A stretch of DNA of 15,518 bases from NCBI GenBank assembly GCA_003695285.1, contig RFIL01000075.1:1-15518 (forward strand). The letters run 5' to 3'. Shown one piece after another: positions 1-8,157 of the stretch (positions are counted from its first letter, which is position 1; each line of letters opens with the position of its first letter). Source of the stretch: Calditrichota bacterium. GTDB lineage: Bacteria; Calditrichota; Calditrichia; RBG-13-44-9; J075. Position numbers and translations under genes: made by a program. The notes beneath the pieces were generated by a model. It saw nothing but the letters and a program-made list of their open reading frames with translations. It was not told where the DNA came from and ran no database searches.

Positions 1-699
1 ATTGAATGCGAGCACCTCGAAAATTCCTCCCAGGGTATCTTTCTCTTTCTTTGCCAGATCAATCTGCTCTTTCATCTTTTTTTCTACTGATTTGTCAAGT
101 ACTCTTACCTCGGATGCATCTGCAATCGTGTTGATAGTCGAAGGCGGAAAATGTTGCAAAATATCCGGATAATGATCAATAAAGGAAATCGGACTGACGA
201 TGTTATCAATCTGAACCACATGGCTGGCTATGATGATGTTCAATTGCTGTAATAATTGTTTACAGAGATTGGCAAGCGCTACCCTCATGGCGGTTTCTCT
301 CGCCGAAGCGCGTTCCAGGATATTGCGAATATCGCTCTGCTGGTATTTTATTGCCCCTGCCAGATCTGCATGGCCGGGTCTGGGTACCGTCACTTTTTTG
401 ATCTCTTTTTTCACCGGGAGAATCGCCATCTTTTCTTCCCAGTTTTTCCAGTCCCGGTTTTCAATCTCAATGGCGATGGGACTCCCCAGCGTCTTTCCAA
501 AACGAATGCCAGAGAGAATGATAGCTCGATCCGATTCAATTTTCATTCTCCGCCCACGCCCATATCCTTGCTGTCGACGTTGTAAATCATGGTTGATCTC
601 ATCAATCGAGATCGGAAGGTTGGCAGGAAGCCCTTCCAGAATTCCCACCAGTTTTTGCCCGTGAGATTCTCCCGCTGTATAGAATCGTATTCTATTCAT
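1..699 (-). CDS. aroC: Chorismate synthase, N-terminal part (runs off left edge)
   Basis: Catalyses the last common step of the shikimate pathway, 5-enolpyruvylshikimate-3-phosphate to chorismate, using reduced FMN, in the cytoplasm. I translated the minus strand directly: 233 codons are open from the ATG at 697-699 to the window edge, against about 360-390 aa for the family, so the C-terminal third is missing. Motifs seen: TAGESHG at residues 8-14, the GYGRGRRM segment near 45-52, SGIRFGKTLG (62-71), PRPGHADL (106-113) and ERASARETAMRVA (129-141). The two histidines conserved in the family correspond to H13 and H110. An AAGGAG Shine-Dalgarno lies about 11 bases upstream (711-716), supporting the start. 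It follows lon on the same strand after 147 bases with no clear terminator, so read-through is possible, but no functional link to proteolysis is implied. Confidence 0.96.
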   Translation of the reverse strand, partial: MNRIRFYTAGESHGQKLVGILEGLPANLPISIDEINHDLQRRQQGYGRGRRMKIESDRAIILSGIRFGKTLGSPIAIEIENRDWKNWEEKMAILPVKKEIKKVTVPRPGHADLAGAIKYQQSDIRNILERASARETAMRVALANLCKQLLQQLNIIIASHVVQIDNIVSPISFIDHYPDILQHFPPSTINTIADASEVRVLDKSVEKKMKEQIDLAKKEKDTLGGIFEVLAFN

Positions 700-842
700 C
701 TGCTCCGAAACTCCTTCTCTAATGCTGATAATCTTTGTGTACTGTTTTCCCATGCCTCATTGCAGGGAGTAAGGTGGGATATAAACAATATTTGGAAAAA
801 TTCAAGATCCAGACCGAACGGTGATGGAATTATCGAGTTCTG

Positions 843-860
843 AAGTTCACACAAGAACTT
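843..860 (-). repeat. Small perfect inverted repeat over the lon stop codon
   Basis: AAGTTC (843-848) and GAACTT (855-860) form a perfect 6-bp stem with a 6-base loop spanning the end of lon. No T-run follows on the minus strand, so it does not look like a complete intrinsic terminator. It might protect the mRNA 3' end or be chance. The rest of the 147-base lon-aroC gap shows only the aroC ribosome-binding site. Confidence 0.3.
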
Positions 861-3201
861 TCTCCATAACCTCCTGATAGTTCTCCACCTGAATAATTGT
901 AAGCCCTTCTCTTAACCGTGGGGGTAAATCAGCTATTTCTTTTTTGTTTTCTGAAGGAACAATGACGGTAGAGATGTTATTCCGTTGGGCCGCCAGCAAC
1001 TTCTCGTTCAACCCACCGACTGCCAGAACTTTACCTCGTAGGGTAATTTCCCCGGTCATGGCGATATTATTGCGCACAGCTCTTCCGGTGAGGGCGGAAA
1101 TCATGGCCGATGCCAGAGCAATGCCAGCCGAGGGACCATCTTTGGGGATGGCACCTTCCGGCACATGAATGTGAATTTCACTTTTTTCAAACACTGCTGG
1201 TTTAATTTTTAACTGATCGGCAATTGAGCGAATAAACGCCAGAGCCGCCTGAGCAGATTCTTTCATTACCTCGCCTAATTGACCGGTGAGTGTTAATTGT
1301 TGATTTCCCGGAAGCACGGAAACTTCAATTTTTAACAAATCTCCTCCGTAGGGAGTCCAGGCCAGACCGGTTGCAACACCCACTTCTTCTTTTAGATCCG
1401 CCAGTCGGCTTAAAAATTCCGGTTTCCCCAGATAGTCTTCGAGATTATCGGCAGTCACCCGTAGCTTCTCAGTGCCATTTTCAGATATCCGTCGGATGGC
1501 TTTACGACAGAGGGTGGCTATCTGCCGTTCCAGATTCCTCACCCCCGCTTCTCGGGTATATTCCCGGATAATTCGCAAAATGGCTTCCTCTTCAATGGTC
1601 AATTCCTCTTCCCGGACACCATGCTCGCGATATTGCTTGGGGATCAGATGACGTCGGGCAATTTCCACCTTCTCATGTTCCAGATAACCGGGGAGTTCAA
1701 TAACTTCCATGCGATCCAGTAAGGGCTCCGGAATATCCATCAGCATGTTGGCAGTGGTGATGAAAAAGACTTGAGAAAGGTCATAATCCACATCCAGATA
1801 ATGGTCATTAAAGAATTTGTTCTGCTCAGGGTCAAGCACTTCCAGCAGAGCAGATGCCGGATCACCACGAAAATCATAACTCATTTTATCCACCTCATCC
1901 AGCAAGAAGACCGGGTTGTTACTGCCCGCTTTTTTCATGGATTGAATGATTTTGCCCGGCAAGGCGCCGATATATGTACGCCGATGACCTCGAATCTCTG
2001 CCTCGTCACGAACTCCCCCAAGAGAGACTCTAACAAATTTCCGGTTGAGTGCCCGGGCAATGGATTTCCCCAGTGAGGTCTTACCAACTCCCGGAGGTCC
2101 AACCAAACAAAGAATGGGCCCTTTGATTTTTTGAACCCGTTTTAAGACCGAAAGATGTTCCAGAATACGTTCTTTGGGTTTCTTTAATCCGTAATGATCC
2201 TCATCAAGTATCTGCCGGGCTTTGTTGATATCCAGTCGATCTTTAGTATAAACCGACCAGGGAAGGTTTTTCAACCAGTCGAGATAGTTCCGAATGACGG
2301 TGTATTCCGGGGAAAAGGGAGGAATTTTCTTTAACTTTGTGAATTCATCCATCGCTTTTTTCAAAGCATGTTGAGGCATTCCCGCGGCTTGAATTTCCTG
2401 TTCCAGTTTTATCAATTCCGGAGAGGAGAGCTCTTCCTCTTCACCCAGTTCTTTATTGAGAATCCGTAACTTTTCCTGGATGTAATAATTTCTCTGGTTT
2501 TTCAGCAAACTTTCCTGAACTTTTTGATCGATCTCAATCCTCATGCGTTGAAGACCAATCAGGGCTTTCATCATATCCAGCAGCAAGTCAAACCTTTTCT
2601 CCAGACGAGTTTCTTCTAGAATCTTCTGTTTCTCACGGGTATTGGCATCAACATTGAGAGCCACAAAATCAATCATTTGATTGGGGTCTTGGTATTGTTG
2701 AAGATGTTTTATCAACTCTTCCGGAAGTTCCTGAGAATAACCGACATATTCCTGGAAATAGTGCTGCAACTGTTTGGTTAACACCGCCACTTTTGATGGT
2801 GAGGCACTTTCTTCCTGTAACACTTCAATGCGGGTTTCAAAAAAATTGGGATTTCTCAAGAATCGCCGAATTTTCGCCCGGGCAATCCCTTCTACCACGA
2901 CTTTAAAATGCCCCTGAGGAAATTCCACAATCTGCAAAATGCGGCATACGGTTCCGGTACGATAGATGTCAGATGCCTGAATTTCTTCCTTCTCAGAATT
3001 CTTCTGAGTGGCAACCAGTATCAGGTCATCGTGTAAAGCAGCCTCGTGAATGGCTGCCAGAGATTTATCCCTTCCTACCAGTAACGGAACGACAGTTGAG
3101 GGAAATAACACCATATCCCGAATGGGAAGGAGAGGGAGCTTTTCAGGAATTTCAATTAATTTCTGATTTGATTGAGATATTTCTTCCATTGTCAATTTCA
3201 A
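847..3201 (-). CDS. lon: ATP-dependent Lon protease
   Basis: Cytoplasmic AAA+ serine protease that unfolds and degrades misfolded and some regulatory proteins. The full family layout is present at normal length (784 aa): N-terminal LON substrate-binding domain (about 20-215), coiled-coil region (about 225-300), AAA+ module with Walker A GPPGVGKT (368-375) and Walker B VFLLDEVD (431-438), and C-terminal peptidase domain beginning near TGLAWT (611-616). The catalytic dyad is S691 in KDGPSAG and K734 in NEKLLAAQR. The start is uncertain. The 784-aa version begins at a TTG (3199-3201), while an in-frame ATG at 3187-3189 gives 780 aa (MEEISQ) and may be the real start. Neither has a good Shine-Dalgarno. 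The gene follows clpX but is separated by a terminator and a promoter-like sequence, so it probably has its own transcript. Confidence 0.97.
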   Translation of the reverse strand: MKLTMEEISQSNQKLIEIPEKLPLLPIRDMVLFPSTVVPLLVGRDKSLAAIHEAALHDDLILVATQKNSEKEEIQASDIYRTGTVCRILQIVEFPQGHFKVVVEGIARAKIRRFLRNPNFFETRIEVLQEESASPSKVAVLTKQLQHYFQEYVGYSQELPEELIKHLQQYQDPNQMIDFVALNVDANTREKQKILEETRLEKRFDLLLDMMKALIGLQRMRIEIDQKVQESLLKNQRNYYIQEKLRILNKELGEEEELSSPELIKLEQEIQAAGMPQHALKKAMDEFTKLKKIPPFSPEYTVIRNYLDWLKNLPWSVYTKDRLDINKARQILDEDHYGLKKPKERILEHLSVLKRVQKIKGPILCLVGPPGVGKTSLGKSIARALNRKFVRVSLGGVRDEAEIRGHRRTYIGALPGKIIQSMKKAGSNNPVFLLDEVDKMSYDFRGDPASALLEVLDPEQNKFFNDHYLDVDYDLSQVFFITTANMLMDIPEPLLDRMEVIELPGYLEHEKVEIARRHLIPKQYREHGVREEELTIEEEAILRIIREYTREAGVRNLERQIATLCRKAIRRISENGTEKLRVTADNLEDYLGKPEFLSRLADLKEEVGVATGLAWTPYGGDLLKIEVSVLPGNQQLTLTGQLGEVMKESAQAALAFIRSIADQLKIKPAVFEKSEIHIHVPEGAIPKDGPSAGIALASAMISALTGRAVRNNIAMTGEITLRGKVLAVGGLNEKLLAAQRNNISTVIVPSENKKEIADLPPRLREGLTIIQVENYQEVMEKVLV

Positions 3202-3221
3202 CTATGTTTTACATGTCAATG

Positions 3222-3250
3222 ATTAAAAATTTAAAGAAAGGAATGTCCAA
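3222..3250 (-). promoter_or_regulatory. Putative sigma-70-type promoter for lon
   Basis: On the minus strand TTGGAC (3245-3250) and TTTAAT (3222-3227) are separated by 17 bases. The -10 matches the consensus at five of six positions, the -35 only at its TTG. It lies between the clpX terminator and the lon start and would give a leader of roughly 15-30 bases. No heat-shock sigma-32 or CIRCE-like element was seen. Confidence 0.4.
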
Positions 3251-3298
3251 CTTTATGAGAAGTGATGTTGGTTAGTGTTCAGGTTCATTCCCAGTCAC

Positions 3299-3333
3299 AA
3301 AAAAAACTCCCGCTACCTGAGATAGGGGGAGTT
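3299..3333 (-). terminator. Intrinsic terminator after clpX
   Basis: On the minus strand an 11-bp stem with one mismatch (arms 3323-3333 and 3305-3315) and a 7-base loop is followed at once by a run of eight T (3299-3306 read as complement, partly overlapping the stem base). It lies about 20 bases past the clpX stop. It is a textbook rho-independent terminator and separates clpX from lon. Confidence 0.88.
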
Positions 3334-3352
3334 CTTTTGGATTGTGTACAAA

Positions 3353-4597
3353 TCAGGCAGATCGTCGTGATTTACCTATTTTTAATACCGGTTCTGCATT
3401 GCCGGTGATGACATCCTCTGTAATCAGACATTCCTTTACATTCTCCAGAGAAGGCACCTTAAACATGACATCCATCATGACCTTTTCCAGGATACTCCGC
3501 AATCCACGGGCACCGGTTTTTCGGCGTTGTGCCATACGAACTACTTCCAGAAGGGCCTTCTCAGTAAACTTCAACTCAATCCCTTCCAGCTCAAACAATT
3601 TCTTATATTGTTTGATTAAAGAATTTTTCGGTTCCACCAGGATTGCCAGCAATTCGGCTTCTGTTAATTCCTGCATACCCACAATGACGGGAAGCCGGCC
3701 AATTAACTCCGGTATCAATCCAAAGTGCAGTAAATCTTCAGGTTCAATGTATTCCATCAGAGCCGTAAAGGTCTGTTCTTTAGCAGAACGAATTTGAGCG
3801 GAGAATCCCATGGTTTTTTCACCGATGCGGCGCTGAATAATTTCAGCGATTCCGTCAAAAGCGCCACCACAGATGAAGAGGATATTCCGGGTGTTGATGT
3901 GAATCATCGGGGCTTCCGGATGTTTTCGACCCCCTTTGGGTGGGATGGCAGAAACTGTTCCTTCCAGAATTTTCAACAATGCCTGTTGCACCCCTTCCCC
4001 GGAGACATCTCTGGTGATGGATGGACTACCGGATTTTCGGGCGATTTTATCAATCTCATCGATGTAGATAATACCTCGTTCAGTCGCTGCCACATCATAA
4101 TTTGAGGCTTGATAGAGGCGTACGAGAATGTTCTCTACATCTTCACCCACATAACCGGCCTCAGTTAGTGTGGTGGCATCGGAGATGGAAAATGGCACAT
4201 TCAATAGTTTTGCCAGAGTCTGAGCCAGCAACGTCTTTCCAACACCGGTAGGACCTATCAGAAGGATGTTACTTTTTTCAATTTCTACATCATCATCAAA
4301 ATTGCCCATGGTTATCCGTTTATAGTGATTGTAAACGGCAACAGAGAGAGCAATTTTGGCACGTTCCTGCCCGATGACATATTGATCGAGGAAAGCTTTA
4401 ATTTCATTGGGCTTGGGTAAACTGAATTCCTCGTTTTGAAATTGAGAATAACGAGAGTTGCGGATAATCTCATTGGCACTATTTAAACACTGGTCACATA
4501 TGCTGGCATTGGCACCTGTGACTAATTGATTCACCTGGTTTGCTCGGCGATTACAAAAGGAACAATAGGCTTCATGATCTAAATAATTTTTTGACAT
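3353..4597 (-). CDS. clpX: ClpX, ATP-dependent unfoldase subunit of ClpXP
   Basis: Hexameric AAA+ unfoldase that recognises tagged or degron-bearing substrates and threads them into ClpP. At 414 aa it is a normal family member. Seen in order: N-terminal C4 zinc-binding domain with C12, C15, C34 and C37; Walker A GPTGVGKT (115-122); pore loop GYVGED (148-153); Walker B IIYIDEID (176-183); RKH pore loop (224-226); sensor-2 GARGLRS (362-368). The ClpP-docking loop, usually IGF, appears as MGF (263-265), a conservative change still compatible with docking. The ATG at 4595-4597 is the natural start because the zinc domain begins ten residues later; the upstream GAGAA is a weak ribosome-binding site. 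It lies downstream of clpP but behind a terminator-like hairpin, so it may have its own promoter. Confidence 0.97.
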   Translation of the reverse strand: MSKNYLDHEAYCSFCNRRANQVNQLVTGANASICDQCLNSANEIIRNSRYSQFQNEEFSLPKPNEIKAFLDQYVIGQERAKIALSVAVYNHYKRITMGNFDDDVEIEKSNILLIGPTGVGKTLLAQTLAKLLNVPFSISDATTLTEAGYVGEDVENILVRLYQASNYDVAATERGIIYIDEIDKIARKSGSPSITRDVSGEGVQQALLKILEGTVSAIPPKGGRKHPEAPMIHINTRNILFICGGAFDGIAEIIQRRIGEKTMGFSAQIRSAKEQTFTALMEYIEPEDLLHFGLIPELIGRLPVIVGMQELTEAELLAILVEPKNSLIKQYKKLFELEGIELKFTEKALLEVVRMAQRRKTGARGLRSILEKVMMDVMFKVPSLENVKECLITEDVITGNAEPVLKIGKSRRSA

Positions 4598-4701
4598 AAT
4601 AGGTTCTCAATGCTAATAAATGTTAAGGGTATTATTCATTTTTTTGTCGATGTCTTGGTTTCCTATAAGTATAATCAACAAATTTTAAATATGAAAGTTA
4701 A

Positions 4702-4722
4702 ACCTCTATTTTTAATAGAGGT
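4702..4722 (-). terminator. Hairpin terminator after clpP
   Basis: A perfect 9-bp stem (ACCTCTATT / AATAGAGGT) with a 3-base loop. On the minus strand it is followed by TTAACTTT and AT-rich sequence, a moderate T tract. It sits about 57 bases past the clpP stop and probably terminates or attenuates clpP transcription before clpX. The rest of the 181-base clpP-clpX gap is AT-rich. It contains a possible -10 (TATACT on the minus strand) without a convincing -35. Confidence 0.65.
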
Positions 4723-4778
4723 CTACAATCATCGTCAATAAAAAGATTTCCATGACCTTCAGCCGGTTGGAAGTCGAA

Positions 4779-5396
4779 TTATTGATCACCTTCCGCCTTG
4801 GGAATTAGCTCATCACCACGCCGTACTAATATTTCATCGATTAACCCGTATTTCAAGGCTTCATCGGAAGACATGAAGAAATTGCGGTCGGTATCCTGTT
4901 CGATTTTTTCAATGCTTTGACCGGTGGCTTCTGCCAGTATCTCGTTCAGCCGTTTGCGGATTTTTAAAATTTCTTTGGCATGGATTTCGATATCGGTTGC
5001 CTGACCTTGAACTCCACCTAACGGTTGATGAATCATGATTCGGGAATTGGGCAAAGCGAAGCGTTTCCCTTTGGTTCCGGCTGCCAGTAAAATAGCGCCC
5101 ATGCTGGCGGCCTGTCCCAGACAGGTTGTCACAACATCAGGTTTAATATATTTCATGGTATCGTAAATCGCCAGACCGGAAGTCACCACTCCACCCGGGC
5201 TGTTGATATAGAGATAGATGTCCTTTTCCGGGTCTTCCGCTTCCAAAAATAGGAGCTGGGCAATGATGAGGCTGGCAATATTATCATCGATAGGAGTGCC
5301 TAAAAAAATAATCCGCTCTTTCAATAAGCGTGAATAAATATCATACGCCCGTTCTCCCCGGCCGGTTTGTTCAATTACCATGGGAATTAATGGCAT
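4779..5396 (-). CDS. clpP: ClpP peptidase with Asn at the triad-acid position
   Basis: Tetradecameric serine peptidase chamber that degrades substrates unfolded by ClpX, in the cytoplasm. The 205-aa length is normal. The nucleophile S98 is seen in GQAASMG (94-100) and the catalytic H123 in MIHQPLGG (121-128). The segment that should carry the third triad residue reads QDTDRNFFMS (167-176). By alignment with the family pattern DT(D/E)RD, residue 172 is Asn instead of Asp, and the codon read from the DNA is AAT. Listeria monocytogenes ClpP1 is a known natural ClpP with the same Asn, so the enzyme may be active but tuned. The start has a strong GGAGGGAAG Shine-Dalgarno just upstream. It follows tig by 99 bases with no terminator between, so the two are probably co-transcribed. 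Confidence 0.97.
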   Translation of the reverse strand: MPLIPMVIEQTGRGERAYDIYSRLLKERIIFLGTPIDDNIASLIIAQLLFLEAEDPEKDIYLYINSPGGVVTSGLAIYDTMKYIKPDVVTTCLGQAASMGAILLAAGTKGKRFALPNSRIMIHQPLGGVQGQATDIEIHAKEILKIRKRLNEILAEATGQSIEKIEQDTDRNFFMSSDEALKYGLIDEILVRRGDELIPKAEGDQ

Positions 5397-5495
5397 AAAT
5401 ACTTCCCTCCTGCTTTCTCTATGTTTATCGGTTTCAACTGTTTACTGTTTTAATATTCTTATTTAGCTTTTACCATCGGATTTACATTCTAAAGC

Positions 5496-6833
5496 CTACT
5501 GATTAGACTCTTTTTCTTCCTCTACAGTTTCATCGTCTTGTTCGCTTTCGGCATCACTCGCTGATGCTTGAGGAGATGGTGGAAAAACTTCAGTAATTTC
5601 GGCATTGGAGATGATAAAATCATAAAATTTTTGATCCAGTAGTTGCCGCCGCAAACTGTTTATCACATCTGGTTGATTTTTCCCTTTTTCTTTTTCTTCT
5701 TCAGGAATATCCAGTGCGTCGATGTATTCCTTTACTTCCTCATCGGTTACATCCAGTTTTTCAGTTTCAATAATTTTTTGTTTCAATAGATAAGCCCGGA
5801 TGTCGTTTATCACATCGGCCATATACTGCTGGCGAATAAATTCTTCATCAATTCGTTCCTGGGAAGATTTTTTCAGGTCTTCAATCAAATGGTGCATGTA
5901 ATGGTCCACCATGGATTGGGGAACGTCGAAAGGATTTTCTTTCAGTAATTCTTCCATGATTCGGCTACGTAAAATTTCCTGGGAGCGTTTCTCAAAATCG
6001 GCTTCCATATGTTTCCGAATTTTCTCCCGTAACTCCTCGATCGTGGAAACTGAATCGTCATCCAGATTTTTAATAAATTCTTCATCCAGGGGTGGGAGTT
6101 CCTGCATCTTAATGTCTTCCACCGTGACCCGATAACTTTCCATAGTGGGCTGTTCTTGCTGGGCTTCCGGAGGTGTTGGGATTACTCGCCTGACGACGGT
6201 TTCTTCGCCTACTTTTAACCCGATCAACTGATCTTCAATTTCTTTGTCAAACTCTCCGGAACCCACTTTTACCCGAATATCTTCATATTTTCGACCGACA
6301 ATTGGTAGATCCCCCTCACCGAGTTGTTGGAGGGTTAATGTAACCAGATAGCCTTCCTCAACGATCTCAGCTTCTTTTTCTGTGGCAAATCGTTCCTGTA
6401 GATTGCGGAGGGCATCGTCAACCATCTCATCCGTTACCTGAAAAACGGTTTTTTCAACCTTAATGCCTTTGTATTTTTTCAGTTCAATATCCGGCTCAAC
6501 TTCCACCTCAAATTCAAATTCCAATCCATTAGCGACATCATCAAATTTAATGTCGGTAATTACTCCCGGAGCAATGGGCTCCACGTCGGATTGATCCAGG
6601 GCTTCCACATAATATTTTTTAATCGCATCATCAATCACCTGGGAATTGATATCATCCTGATAGCGTTTTTTTACCAGATTCATGGGAGCACGGCCCGGTC
6701 GAAATCCCGGGATGGTAGCCCTTTTCTGGAATGCTTTCAGTACTTTGGCGGCGATGGGATGCAATTCTTCCGAATCTACTTTTACCGTAAATTGGCGTTT
6801 TGTTGAAGAAGTTTTTTTAACCTCGAACTTCAT
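5496..6833 (-). CDS. tig: Trigger factor (ribosome-associated chaperone)
   Basis: Binds the ribosome exit tunnel and shields nascent chains. At 445 aa it has the three-domain layout: N-terminal ribosome-binding domain with the signature loop GFRPGRAP (43-50), a middle region in the position of the FKBP-like prolyl isomerase domain (about 155-240), and a long helical C-terminal chaperone domain (about 245-415). It ends in an acidic, disordered-looking tail (about 418-445). The middle domain lacks the usual dG..f substrate-pocket pattern and reads EEGYLVTLTLQQLGEGDLP, so isomerase activity may be weak or absent; this is an inference. A ribosome-binding site AAAGGAAG precedes the ATG. It is the first gene of the tig-clpP-clpX-lon run, an order conserved in many bacteria. 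Confidence 0.96.
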   Translation of the reverse strand: MKFEVKKTSSTKRQFTVKVDSEELHPIAAKVLKAFQKRATIPGFRPGRAPMNLVKKRYQDDINSQVIDDAIKKYYVEALDQSDVEPIAPGVITDIKFDDVANGLEFEFEVEVEPDIELKKYKGIKVEKTVFQVTDEMVDDALRNLQERFATEKEAEIVEEGYLVTLTLQQLGEGDLPIVGRKYEDIRVKVGSGEFDKEIEDQLIGLKVGEETVVRRVIPTPPEAQQEQPTMESYRVTVEDIKMQELPPLDEEFIKNLDDDSVSTIEELREKIRKHMEADFEKRSQEILRSRIMEELLKENPFDVPQSMVDHYMHHLIEDLKKSSQERIDEEFIRQQYMADVINDIRAYLLKQKIIETEKLDVTDEEVKEYIDALDIPEEEKEKGKNQPDVINSLRRQLLDQKFYDFIISNAEITEVFPPSPQASASDAESEQDDETVEEEKESNQ

Positions 6834-6883
6834 TTTTCTTCCTTTGTTCTAATAATGAAACCTTCATTTTATTTTAATCAACT

Positions 6884-6912
6884 AATATAATACCACCGAA
6901 TAGGCATTGCAA
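6884..6912 (-). promoter_or_regulatory. Putative sigma-70-type promoter for tig
   Basis: On the minus strand TTGCAA (6907-6912) and TATATT (6884-6889) are spaced by 17 bases, about 50 bases before the tig start codon. The -10 matches consensus at five of six positions. This is the most convincing promoter-like pair upstream of the protease cluster. Confidence 0.55.
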
Positions 6913-6954
6913 GAAAGGATAATTTGCTGTTTTCACTTTTTGGAGTAAAATGCA

Positions 6955-6968
6955 GAGCAAATTTGCTC
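6955..6968. promoter_or_regulatory. 14-bp perfect palindrome, possible operator
   Basis: GAGCAAATTTGCTC is a perfect palindrome in the region between the divergent tig and Yip1-family genes. Half of it, AATTTGCT, recurs at 6921-6928, just upstream of the putative tig -35 box. The position suits a dimeric regulator acting on tig, but no regulator is identified and chance cannot be excluded. Confidence 0.35.
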
Positions 6969-7283
6969 AGGCCAATCAAGAAACATGAATGGGAATGGAG
7001 AAACGCAGGGACTGAGAGAAACCCGCGGACTTTGGGATGAGTTCATGCACAATTTCTTTTTTAATGTATAACTTTTTTCGAAACGGGTCGTATGGAAACA
7101 AAACTTTAATGATAGTAAAAAACGTTGGTTGTCCTATAGAGAAGAACATTGGATTTCGTTAATCCCTTTTAAATTATAAACAATAGCGCTAAATTCAGTG
7201 AGTTATTGAACAAACTCATATTAAAACCAGGACTACCCGTTTTATAAACTAAAGTTCAAATCAATCAAGTTAAGGAGGGGATT

Positions 7284-8114
7284 ATGAGCGATATGGATAC
7301 CACTCAGGGACATGGTGAGGAGCAGAAAAAGCAGGATGCGAAAAATTCTGAGGAGCTGGAGGAAATTTTAAAGGGACTTTCTGAAACCGAAAGCCCGGAA
7401 AGCCAAGAATCTTTATCCCTTCTACAGCGAATTGTAGGGGTATTTACCAACCCGGGGAGAGTTTTTGCCTATCTCCGCACCCGACCCGATTTTTTAATCC
7501 CACTGATCATTGCAGTGTTGATGAGCATCTTCTCCAGTTATATGGTGTATGACATCGCGCTCGATGACTCCATTCAGAAGATTGAACAAAGCGAAAAATT
7601 TTCGGATGAGCAGAAGGAACGCATCATTGACCAGACTGAATCGCGCCGCTATGGGACATGGAGAACCGTTTCCATTGTGGGATTTCCACTGGTGGGGGTT
7701 GTACTTATCATTGTACTGGTGACACTGGTTTTCTGGTTTGTGGGGAATGTGGTTCTGGGGGGCAAAGTCACCTTTAAGCAACTATTATCGGTTTATTGTT
7801 ATTCGTGGCTCATTTATTCAATACCGGGTTCTCTGGTAAGTGTATGGTTAATTATAAAATATGAAACACTGAAGATACCCATCAGTCTGGCGGCACTGCT
7901 TCCGGAAAATATGGAAGGGACCGGGCTGTACCGTTTTATGGAAAGTATTGATCCGTTTACCATCTGGTTTTTGATTGTGTTAGGGATTGGATTTGCCACT
8001 GTTTATCAATTTAGCCGAAAGAAAGGGTTAATGACGGTTTTCAGTGTTTGGTTATTGTATGTCCTCCTCTTTAAAGTTGCTTTAGGTGCATTCTTCTCTC
8101 AGTTTGGTGGATAG
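7284..8114 (+). CDS. Yip1-family integral membrane protein
   Basis: Function unknown. The 276-aa protein has a hydrophilic, Glu/Lys-rich N-terminus (1-45). Next comes a segment typical of bacterial Yip1-domain proteins (LLQRIVGVFTNPGRVFAYLR, 47-66), then five predicted membrane spans at about 69-92, 128-158, 168-190, 223-243 and 248-270. A charged loop (93-127) separates the first two. No catalytic motif is visible. The start is supported by a very strong Shine-Dalgarno (AAGGAGGGG). It is the first gene of a run with the adaptor, ATPase and two permeases, only 43 bases before the adaptor gene, so it is probably co-transcribed and may act as an accessory membrane factor for the transporter. 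That role is inferred from position only. Family assignment rests on my recognition of the pattern. Confidence 0.8.
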   Translation: MSDMDTTQGHGEEQKKQDAKNSEELEEILKGLSETESPESQESLSLLQRIVGVFTNPGRVFAYLRTRPDFLIPLIIAVLMSIFSSYMVYDIALDDSIQKIEQSEKFSDEQKERIIDQTESRRYGTWRTVSIVGFPLVGVVLIIVLVTLVFWFVGNVVLGGKVTFKQLLSVYCYSWLIYSIPGSLVSVWLIIKYETLKIPISLAALLPENMEGTGLYRFMESIDPFTIWFLIVLGIGFATVYQFSRKKGLMTVFSVWLLYVLLFKVALGAFFSQFGG

Positions 8115-8157
8115 TAAGAATTAACTCTGTGTTCTCTCGGTAATAAATGAGGTAAAC

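Larger units (their letters stand above)
6834..7283. other. Intergenic region between divergent tig and Yip1-family genes
   Basis: About 450 bases without a gene on either strand. It contains the putative tig promoter, the palindrome at 6955-6968 and a 6-bp inverted repeat (TGAGTT/AACTCA, 7199-7218). A strong AAGGAGGGG ribosome-binding site directly precedes the ATG at 7284. No convincing plus-strand promoter, RNA gene or terminator was recognised. Confidence 0.6.

Noticed and set aside
230..664. Plus-strand open frame of 144 codons
   Set aside because: It is the antisense of a clearly conserved chorismate synthase reading frame and has no recognisable motif.
847..6833. A single tig-clpP-clpX-lon operon
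   Set aside because: Hairpins with T tracts after clpP and clpX, and promoter-like sequence before lon, argue for several transcripts, though read-through is possible.
7199..7218. Inverted repeat TGAGTT/AACTCA as a terminator
   Set aside because: No T-run on either strand and no gene ending nearby.
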